A stretch of DNA of 12,549 nucleotides from Candidatus Eiseniibacteriota bacterium (GTDB lineage Bacteria > Joyebacterota > Joyebacteria > Joyebacterales > Joyebacteraceae), in assembly GCA_030639555.1 (NCBI GenBank), contig DAOWCM010000031.1, positions 1-12,549 on the forward strand, read 5' to 3'. The stretch's first letter is position 1. Every line of letters begins with the position of its first letter. Both the position numbers and the translations under genes were made by a program. The notes under the pieces are model-generated. The model saw nothing but the letters and a program-made list of their open reading frames with translations. It did not search any database and was not told the origin of the DNA. Of the stretch, positions 1 to 5,614 are shown one piece after another.

Positions 1-169
1 CGATCGAGCGCGACAGCGTGGCCGACTGCGCCTCCAGGCGGCGGATGAGGCTGTTCGTGTAGAAGAATATCAGTATGGCGAACGCCGAGACGGCGATGAA
101 AACGTACGCCCGAGTCCTGTAGACAACGGGCCGCTCGGTGTCCTGGAGCTTGCCCCAGCGAAAGGGCAT
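1..169 (-). CDS. Membrane protein N-terminus, possibly a sensor histidine kinase (partial)
   Basis: Only the first 56 codons are in the window; the 3' end lies beyond position 1. Translation from the ATG at 169-167 gives a short basic cytoplasmic segment starting MPFRWGKLQDTERP, one hydrophobic membrane helix at about residues 21-39 (AYVFIAVSAFAILIFFYTN), then a polar, probably helical stretch (RRLEAQSATLSRSI). A good ribosome binding site (GGAAGGGGG, 176-184 on the + strand numbering) sits 6 nt upstream of the ATG and supports this start. An N-terminal single helix followed by an amphipathic linker is common in sensor kinases and in other signalling or secretion proteins, but no catalytic domain is visible, so the function is a guess. 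The start lies 61 nt after the serS stop codon, so it could be cotranscribed with serS. The reading frame is well supported; the product name is not. Confidence 0.6.
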   Translation of the reverse strand, partial: MPFRWGKLQDTERPVVYRTRAYVFIAVSAFAILIFFYTNSLIRRLEAQSATLSRSI

Positions 170-182
170 ACGGTACCCCCTT

Positions 183-205
183 CCGCGCGAATTGAAGACG
201 CGCGG
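183..205 (-). other. GC-rich stem-loop in the serS downstream gap
   Basis: A perfect 7-bp inverted repeat (CCGCGCG at 183-189 and CGCGCGG at 199-205) encloses a 9-nt loop between serS and the next gene. No run of T follows in the direction of transcription, so it is not a canonical intrinsic terminator. Its lower arm overlaps the first two bases of the GGAAGGGGG ribosome binding site of the downstream gene. It could act as an mRNA 3'-end stabiliser for serS or dampen translation of the next gene; either role is inference. Confidence 0.45.
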
Positions 206-230
206 CCTCCCGCCGAACCGTCCTGCGGTC

Positions 231-1502
231 CTACGCTATCTCCGAGAGCCCACCCATGTACGGTCGCAGAACCTCCGGGATGACTATCTTCCCGTCCGGC
301 GTCTGGTAATTCTCGAGTATCGCCACGACCGCCCGGGCGAGCGCCACTCCAGAACCGTTCAGCGTGTGCACGAACCTCGGCTTGCCGCCCTCGGACGGTT
401 TGTACTGTATGCCCGCCCGCCGGGCCTGGAAGTCCTCGTAGTTGCTGCACGAGCTGATCTCGAGCCACTTCCCGACGCCCGCGGACCAGATGTCGATGTC
501 GTAGCACTTGGCGGCGGCGAACGAGAGGTCTCCCGTGCACAGGACCTTCAGGCGGTACGCGAGGCCCAGCCGCTGGAGAATGGTCTCTGCGTTCGCGGTC
601 AGGGCCTCGAGCTCGTCGTAAGACGTCTCTGGCTCGACGTACTTCATAATCTCCACCTTGTCGAACTGGTGCACGCGTACGAGCCCGCGCGTGTCGCGCC
701 CGTACGACCCGGCCTCGCGCCGGAAGCAGGGTGTGTAGGTCGTGTAGCAGAGAGGAAGCCGCTCAGCCGCGAGGATCTCCTCGCGGTGGAGGTTGGTCAA
801 CGGGACCTCGCCCGTCGATATCAGGAAGAGGTCGCCCTCCTCGATGTGGTACATGTCCGACTCGAGCTTCGGCAGTTGTCCCGTCGCCTGCACGGCCAGG
901 CGGTTCGCGATGAACGGGGGGGACACCTCCGTGTACCCGTGCTCGTTCGTGTGGACGTCCAGCATGAACTGGATCAGCGCGCGCTCGAGGCGCGCCCCCG
1001 CTCCCACGAAGACGGGGAAGTTGGACCCGACCAGCTTGGCCGACGCCTGGAAGTTCAGGATGCCGAGCGCCTCACCGATCTCCCAGTGCGGGACGGGGTT
1101 GTCGGACAGCGAGTGGGGCTCCCCCCACTCCCGGATGAGGACGTTCTCGTCCTCGTCCGCCCCCACCGGCACAGACTCGTGCGGGATGTTGGGGATCATG
1201 AGCGCGAGTGCCTCGATCTCCTCGCGCATAGCGGCCAGCTTCTCGTCGTACTCCTTGATGCTCGCCGCGACCTCGCGCATCCGCGCGATGGGCTCGGACG
1301 CGTCCTCGCCCGCCTTCTTGAGCGTTGCGATGCGCTCGCTCTCGACGTTTCTCTGACGTTTGAGCTCGTCCGACTCGACGATGATCGCGCGTGCGGCCTC
1401 GTCCAGTTCGAGCAGGCGCTCGAGTTCCGCTTTCTCTCTCTTGTCGGCTATCGCCTTCCGCACGATGTCGGGGTTCGCCCTTATGAATCTCAGATCCAGC
1501 AT
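231..1502 (-). CDS. serS: Seryl-tRNA synthetase
   Basis: This cytoplasmic enzyme charges tRNA(Ser) with serine via seryl-adenylate and is also the entry point for selenocysteine charging where that exists. The 423-aa product has normal family length and both expected parts. Residues 1 to about 105 are a charged, heptad-like tRNA-binding arm (MLDLRFIRANPDIVRKAI, then E/K/R-rich helices). A class II catalytic core follows: the serine-binding TGEVPLTNLH loop (230-239), motif 2 FRREAGSYGRDTRGLVRVHQF (about 260-280) and motif 3 GSGVALARAVVAILE (383-397). The C-terminus PEVLRPYMGGLSEI is typical of the family. The ATG at 1502 gives the conserved MLDLRFIR start; GGAT 6 nt upstream is a modest ribosome binding site. 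The gene begins 39 nt after the WecA-like gene stop with no clear promoter between, so it probably shares the promoter near 2759-2788. It has no obvious functional tie to polysaccharide synthesis. Confidence 0.97.
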   Translation of the reverse strand: MLDLRFIRANPDIVRKAIADKREKAELERLLELDEAARAIIVESDELKRQRNVESERIATLKKAGEDASEPIARMREVAASIKEYDEKLAAMREEIEALALMIPNIPHESVPVGADEDENVLIREWGEPHSLSDNPVPHWEIGEALGILNFQASAKLVGSNFPVFVGAGARLERALIQFMLDVHTNEHGYTEVSPPFIANRLAVQATGQLPKLESDMYHIEEGDLFLISTGEVPLTNLHREEILAAERLPLCYTTYTPCFRREAGSYGRDTRGLVRVHQFDKVEIMKYVEPETSYDELEALTANAETILQRLGLAYRLKVLCTGDLSFAAAKCYDIDIWSAGVGKWLEISSCSNYEDFQARRAGIQYKPSEGGKPRFVHTLNGSGVALARAVVAILENYQTPDGKIVIPEVLRPYMGGLSEIA

Positions 1503-1534
1503 GTTCGTATCCGTCAGTTGGTTCGGGATATCGT

Positions 1535-1548
1535 GCGCTCTCTAGCGC
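1535..1548 (-). other. Small stem-loop over the stop codon of the WecA-like gene
   Basis: The bases GCGCT at 1535-1539 and AGCGC at 1544-1548 form a 5-bp inverted repeat with a 4-nt loop. The structure includes the TAG stop codon (1542-1544) of the upstream gene. No T-run follows, so it is unlikely to terminate transcription. It could be chance in GC-rich DNA. Confidence 0.2.
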
Positions 1549-2720
1549 GTCGTCACTGTCTCACGGGAAGAGCTGTCCGCGGAGACGGCCTCAGCGGGAG
1601 CCTTGGGCCGCGCGGTCCGCGGAAGATTGAGAACGAGAAGGTCGTCCTCCTGCGGCTCGCAGAGGGCGGTGCCCGAGCGGGCCAGCGTCGCCGGCGCTTC
1701 CCCGGGCGCGGCAGCGACCGGAACGTGGAAGAGCCTGACACCCAGAAGGGCCATCCCGCTCGCCGCAGCGACGGCGACAAGCGTTATGAAGAGCGGCCTC
1801 CCGCTCTGGAACAGCGAGAGGTAGACGGCCACCGCGGTCAGGAATCCAGAGATCACGTATATGACCGTCGCGGTCTGCTTGGAGCTCAGGCCCAGACAGG
1901 CGATCCTGTGAGAGCTGTGATCACGGCCTCCCTGAGCGATGTCCCGTCCCTCGGAGTATCGCGAGGTCGTGACCAGGACCGCGTCGAAGATCGGATAACC
2001 CAGCATGAGAACCGGGATGACCAGCGCGCTGACGCCACCTTCGGCGTAGGCCACGGCTCGGAGAGACAGGCCGCCCACGACGTAGCCGAGGAACAGGCTC
2101 CCGGCGTCTCCCAGGAAAATGGACGCGGGGGCGAAGTTGTACCACAGGAACCCCAGTGCGCCGCCGGTGACCGCGATCGCGGCAATGGCGGTGTTGGTGT
2201 GCCCGTGACCGACTGCCAGCACGAAGATGCCGAGTGTGGCTATCGCCGCCAGTCCCGCGGTGATGCCGTCCATGTTGTCCAGGAAGTTGAACGCGTTCAT
2301 CAGGCCGACCATCCAGAAGAGAGCCAGGACGAACGCGAGCGGTGCGGGCAAGGGAATGCCATCGATGCCACCCGACAGGAGCATGATGGTCGCGGCGACC
2401 GTCTGCCCGACAAACTTGGAGCGCGGGCGCATGCCGTTCGCGTCGTCCGCAAGGCCGAGAACGATGACCATGAGACCGCCGGACATGAATCCGACCAGCC
2501 GCGCGCTGTACGGACACCTGATGAGCGCGAGCGCCGCGGCGGAGGCCGCCAGACTGGCCAGTGCGACGGCGATGCCGCCCATCAGAGGAGTCGGGCTCAG
2601 ATGGACCTTGCTCTTGCTGGGATAGTCCAGAAATCGCAGACGCTTGGCGAGGCTCCTCACCGCAGGGGTGAGAGCCAGGACCGCCAGGAGCGATAGGCCA
2701 AACGCACAAAGAAAGATCAT
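1542..2720 (-). CDS. WecA/TagO-like undecaprenyl-phosphate sugar-1-phosphate transferase
   Basis: This polytopic inner-membrane enzyme of the MraY/WecA/TagO family moves a sugar-1-phosphate (often GlcNAc- or GalNAc-1-phosphate) from a UDP-sugar to undecaprenyl phosphate, the first membrane step in O-antigen, capsule or teichoic-acid synthesis. Family motifs are in order: KVHLSPTPLMGG (38-49), the Mg-binding LADDANGM (90-97), NAFNFLDNMDG (142-152), NFAPASIFLGDAGSLFLGY (195-213) and a His motif RDHSSHRI (266-273) in place of the HIHH of E. coli WecA. About ten hydrophobic helices are visible. After the last one comes a roughly 60-residue Ala/Pro/Ser-rich polar tail (about 333-392) with no motif I know. 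I chose the ATG at 2720 (392 aa) because GGAAA lies just upstream; a TTG at 2732 would add four residues. A strong promoter lies about 40 nt upstream. The sugar substrate cannot be told from sequence. Confidence 0.93.
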   Translation of the reverse strand: MIFLCAFGLSLLAVLALTPAVRSLAKRLRFLDYPSKSKVHLSPTPLMGGIAVALASLAASAAALALIRCPYSARLVGFMSGGLMVIVLGLADDANGMRPRSKFVGQTVAATIMLLSGGIDGIPLPAPLAFVLALFWMVGLMNAFNFLDNMDGITAGLAAIATLGIFVLAVGHGHTNTAIAAIAVTGGALGFLWYNFAPASIFLGDAGSLFLGYVVGGLSLRAVAYAEGGVSALVIPVLMLGYPIFDAVLVTTSRYSEGRDIAQGGRDHSSHRIACLGLSSKQTATVIYVISGFLTAVAVYLSLFQSGRPLFITLVAVAAASGMALLGVRLFHVPVAAAPGEAPATLARSGTALCEPQEDDLLVLNLPRTARPKAPAEAVSADSSSRETVTTR

Positions 2721-2758
2721 GACAGTTTCCAAGCCAACAGATGCCCGCTCAGCACGGG

Positions 2759-2788
2759 ATTATTCTGACACAGAGACACAGCTGTCAA
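2759..2788 (-). promoter_or_regulatory. Sigma70-type promoter for the WecA-like gene, with repeats in the spacer
   Basis: Read on the minus strand, a perfect -35 box TTGACA (2788-2783) is followed by an 18-nt spacer and a -10 box AATAAT (2764-2759), five of six bases matching TATAAT. Transcription would start near 2752, giving about 32 nt of leader before the ATG at 2720. The spacer holds a direct repeat (GACACAG on the + strand at 2767-2773 and 2775-2781), and an 8-bp palindrome ACAGCTGT (2778-2785) overlaps the -35 box. Both could bind a regulator. This promoter probably drives the WecA-like gene, serS and perhaps the last gene. Confidence 0.7.
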
Positions 2789-2863
2789 GTTCTTTCTCTG
2801 GCATTCACCTCCTCGGGCTCACCGGGCGGTGCCGGCGGAAGGACGCGCGCGGGCTTGAGCGCG

Positions 2864-3823
2864 CTACTTCTCGAAATCCGCGACCACACGCTCGAGAAGT
2901 TCCGAAAGAGACACACGAGGCTCGTAGCCTATGGCCTCGCGGATCTTCGTCAGATCGGGAACACGCCTCCGCATGTCCTCGAATCCCTCCTCGTACGCGC
3001 GCTCGTATGGAATGTGCTCGATCGTCGACTTGCTCGCCGTCAGTTCCTTGACCATTGCGGCGAGGTCGTCGATCGTCGTCTCTTCGTCGCTCCCCAGGTT
3101 GAACACCTCGCCGTCCGCTGCGGGCTCGTCCAGCAGACCGAGGACTCCCCGAACGACATCCGACACGTCGCAGAAGCACCTCGTCTGCTGGCCGTCGCCG
3201 TGGACCGTGATCGGATGGTCCAGGAGCGCCTGCTTGACGAAGCGGGGTATCACCATGCCGTACTGTCCGGTCTGCCTGGGGCCGCAGGTGTTGAAGCACC
3301 TCACGATGACAATGGGCAGCTTCTTCTCCCTGTGGTAAGCGAACGCCAGAAACTCGTCGATGGCCTTCGAGGACGAGTAGCCCCAGCGCGTGATCGTCGT
3401 GGCTCCGAGTACCCTGTCGTGCTCCTCCTTGCACGGCTGCGAGTTTGCCTTGCCGTAGATCTCGGAGGTCGAGAACAGGACGACCTTCTTCTTGCCGTCG
3501 TTGGCCTTTTGGAGCACGACCTCCGTGCCCCTGATGTTCGTCTCGAGCGACTTCAGGGGGTTGTTGATGATGTAGGCCACGCCGACGGCCGCCGCGAGGT
3601 GGAAGACAACATCCACCTTGGACGTCATGTCGGCGACGATCCGCTCGTCGAGGATCGTATCGATAACGTAGTCGAAATCGGGATTCCCCTCAAGGTGCGC
3701 GATGTTTTCGAAACGACCGGTAGACAGGTCGTCAATGACCGAGACCTTGTCGCCCCTCTCGAGGAGCGCTTCGACGAGATGAGAACCGATGAAACCGGCA
3801 CCGCCGGTGACGAGCACCTTCAT
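2864..3823 (-). CDS. NAD-dependent nucleotide-sugar epimerase/dehydratase (extended SDR)
   Basis: This cytoplasmic extended short-chain dehydrogenase/reductase makes an activated sugar for the polysaccharide; the closest functional types are UDP-glucose 4-epimerase, UDP-glucuronate decarboxylase and NDP-sugar 4,6-dehydratase. It has the NAD-binding GGAGFIGSH loop (residues 7-15), an acidic VIDDLSTG after beta-2 (29-36), HLAAAVG (75-81), STSEIYG (118-124) and the catalytic YSSSK (Tyr149, Lys153). A substrate-domain signature FNTCGPRQTGQYG and the usual C-terminal DVSDVVRG and FNLGSDEET segments follow. Length (319 aa) is typical. The frame is open up to 3913, but the ATG at 3823 starts exactly at the beta-1 strand MKVLVTGGAG and follows a G8 tract 9 nt upstream that can serve as ribosome binding site. 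The proposed transcription start near 3896 would also exclude the longer form. It stands apart from the upstream operon by 267 nt. The exact reaction cannot be fixed from motifs alone. Confidence 0.94.
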   Translation of the reverse strand: MKVLVTGGAGFIGSHLVEALLERGDKVSVIDDLSTGRFENIAHLEGNPDFDYVIDTILDERIVADMTSKVDVVFHLAAAVGVAYIINNPLKSLETNIRGTEVVLQKANDGKKKVVLFSTSEIYGKANSQPCKEEHDRVLGATTITRWGYSSSKAIDEFLAFAYHREKKLPIVIVRCFNTCGPRQTGQYGMVIPRFVKQALLDHPITVHGDGQQTRCFCDVSDVVRGVLGLLDEPAADGEVFNLGSDEETTIDDLAAMVKELTASKSTIEHIPYERAYEEGFEDMRRRVPDLTKIREAIGYEPRVSLSELLERVVADFEK

Positions 3824-3902
3824 TGACGGTTGCCCCCCCCTGAACCTGACCTTCGAACACGTGAGACGCCGGGCGACCCCGAATCCTTCACTGACTCGGG
3901 CA

Positions 3903-3930
3903 ATAGTATACACGTGGAGGGAATCGTCAA
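3903..3930 (-). promoter_or_regulatory. Candidate promoter for the epimerase gene
   Basis: In the 267-nt gap (3824-4090), the minus strand has TTGACG (3930-3925), a 16-nt spacer and TACTAT (3908-3903). An overlapping alternative uses TTGTTG and TATACT with 17 nt between. Both are imperfect sigma70-type pairs in an AT-rich island within GC-rich DNA. The start point would be near 3896, about 70 nt before the ATG at 3823. I see no tRNA, ORF with a ribosome binding site, or convincing intrinsic terminator elsewhere in the gap; it contains a short CT-rich run near 4060-4075. Confidence 0.5.
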
Positions 3931-4090
3931 CAACCCGTTTCCCGACACCTGCCGCGGGGGCCGGGCGCGGGGCATCAACGGTGCAACGCGCATTCCCGGC
4001 GTTCCGAAACGTGCGAAAACGATGATAGGGCAGCGTGTTGGGTCCTGCGGTGAGGCGGCAAGAGAGAGAGCGGCCGGTGAGCGCCGGAGA

Positions 4091-5614
4091 TCAACCCCTC
4101 AGGTAGCGCGAGTGGTTGTGCCACGCGGCGAACTGGAAGATCCCGACTATGTGATGCCACACGTAGGGGCCTCGCCCAACGTCGTCGATGCCCCGCGTCA
4201 GCTTCTCGACCGCCGCCCGGTCGAAGAGCGCACACGAGAACAGCTCGTCTCTGATGAACTCCCTGTTCCTGCGAACGAAGGCGGCCCCGTCGAACGTGAA
4301 TCCCCTGCTCCCTACGGCGTGCTCGTCGTAGCCCAACTTCGCTCTGAGCAACTCCCGGAGAAGCACCTTGTTGACCAGGTGCTCTCGGTCGTATCGGCTC
4401 TCCTGCGGCAGATTGAAGTAGTAGTCAATGACGCGCGGGTCCTGGTACGGATGGACGGCTCGCCCCCCGAATGCACGGGCCGCCAGACCTATCTTGTCCT
4501 TCTGGCTTCCGATCTCGAAGTGGCGGCCTCGGAGGAGCCCGCGCGCGTCCACGACGTCGATCGCCCCGAGTCGGCGGCGCACCGCTCTCCAGTGGCGCGA
4601 AGTGTTGAGCGCGTCGTCGAACAGCCCGCGCGTCTCCCGGAACCTCACTCTGAGACCCGGCCAGTTGATCTCCACCGGGTCGCGCAGCAGGTAGTTGAGC
4701 TGCGACCCCGGAGGCAGCAGGGCCTTGAGTCCGTCCACCCAGTTCCAGCGCCCGATGGCGAAGCGCGCCGCGAGACGGTCCTTCGGGCGCGGCACGTAGC
4801 CGAAGGTCACGTCATTGCCGGTGCCTTCCACGACCGCCCCGATGTCGCCGGTCTCTCCCAGCATCGCCAGGACCGTCGGAACCTGAGCCAGATCGCCGGC
4901 AGGCAGCGGCGACTCGGTGAAGAACCGCTCGAGGATGGCGCGGACGTCGGCCCCCGGCGTGTCCATGGAGACGGTCCGGTGCGGGAGCCCGAGGCGCCGG
5001 CATACGTCCGCCGCAAAGACGTACTCGTCGTCACCCTCGCCGGCATACGTAACGCAGGTCACGTCGGTCCTGCCCGCTTCGGCGAGCGCCAGCGCCAGCG
5101 CGGTCGAGTCCTTGCCGGCCGACAGGAGCAGCAGCGCGTTCTCCTCTCCGGCGAGCATGTCCTCCGTGGCTTGAGCGAGCACGGTCAGGAGCCGATCCGG
5201 GTCCGGCTCCTGGTCCTCCCGCGAGAGGGTCGAGAAGTACGGGAACTCCAGCGAGAAGGTCACCTCGAGAGAGCCCCCTTCGGCCTTCACGAGGCCTCGG
5301 TCACCGATGGTCAGCGCGAACACGCCGTCGTAGAGGGTTCGAGGGAAGGGCACCTGGCCGTCGTGGAGGAAGAAGCTGAGCGATTCGGGCGAGATGGAGG
5401 GGCGGACCCCGCGGCTCCTCAGCCCGTCGAGAAGGCTCGACATCTCCAGTCCGATGAGAACTCTGTCCTCAGATGCCGCCAGGTAGATGATCCGGCCGCC
5501 GGTATCGTCACCCTTGAGCGCGAGTCCATCCGTCGTCGCCGTAACGAGGGAGTCCCAGTCGGCAGGGACCTCGATTCGCTCGATCGTATGAGGAGTTACT
5601 TCAAGAAGCGCCAC
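4091..5614 (-). CDS. Asparagine-synthetase-like ATP-PPase protein with degenerate glutaminase domain
   Basis: This 507-aa product resembles the asparagine synthase family, whose C-terminal domain activates a carboxylate as an acyl-adenylate for amide-bond formation. The ATP-pyrophosphatase loop is clear: LLLLSAGKDSTALA (about 161-174, P-loop SAGKDS at 165-170), with a second family-like segment VEGTGNDVTFGY (262-272). The N-terminal 155 residues look like the later half of a class II glutaminase domain (LIGLEMSSLLDGL, then SPESLSFFLHDG and PRTLYDGVFALTIGD). There is no Met-Cys start and no catalytic N-terminal cysteine, so glutamine hydrolysis is unlikely; it may use free ammonia or another amine. 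The GTG start at 5614 follows GAGGGGGG and overlaps the end of the glycosyltransferase gene by 14 nt, arguing for a linked role such as amidating or acylating a sugar. Beta-lactam synthetase and lasso-peptide cyclases are other relatives with altered glutaminase domains. The real substrate is unknown. Confidence 0.85.
   Translation of the reverse strand: MALLEVTPHTIERIEVPADWDSLVTATTDGLALKGDDTGGRIIYLAASEDRVLIGLEMSSLLDGLRSRGVRPSISPESLSFFLHDGQVPFPRTLYDGVFALTIGDRGLVKAEGGSLEVTFSLEFPYFSTLSREDQEPDPDRLLTVLAQATEDMLAGEENALLLLSAGKDSTALALALAEAGRTDVTCVTYAGEGDDEYVFAADVCRRLGLPHRTVSMDTPGADVRAILERFFTESPLPAGDLAQVPTVLAMLGETGDIGAVVEGTGNDVTFGYVPRPKDRLAARFAIGRWNWVDGLKALLPPGSQLNYLLRDPVEINWPGLRVRFRETRGLFDDALNTSRHWRAVRRRLGAIDVVDARGLLRGRHFEIGSQKDKIGLAARAFGGRAVHPYQDPRVIDYYFNLPQESRYDREHLVNKVLLRELLRAKLGYDEHAVGSRGFTFDGAAFVRRNREFIRDELFSCALFDRAAVEKLTRGIDDVGRGPYVWHHIVGIFQFAAWHNHSRYLRG

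Noticed and set aside
138..2696. 852-codon open frame on the + strand, antisense to serS and the WecA-like gene
   Set aside because: It has no recognisable domain, is very rich in Arg, Gly and charged residues, and lies opposite two clearly identified genes. Long antisense frames are expected in GC-rich DNA where stop codons are rare.
2760..2804. 14-codon ORF (MPEKELDSCVSVSE) after AGGAGGTG, a possible leader peptide of the WecA-like gene
   Set aside because: The promoter boxes lie inside it, so the main transcript would not contain it, and the ribosome binding site is only about 3 nt from the ATG.
3824..4090. Possible intrinsic terminator or RNA gene after the asparagine-synthetase-like gene
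   Set aside because: Only weak 4-5 bp stems (for example around 4074-4088 and 3955-3975) without a T-run, and no tRNA-like fold; termination here is plausible but not shown.
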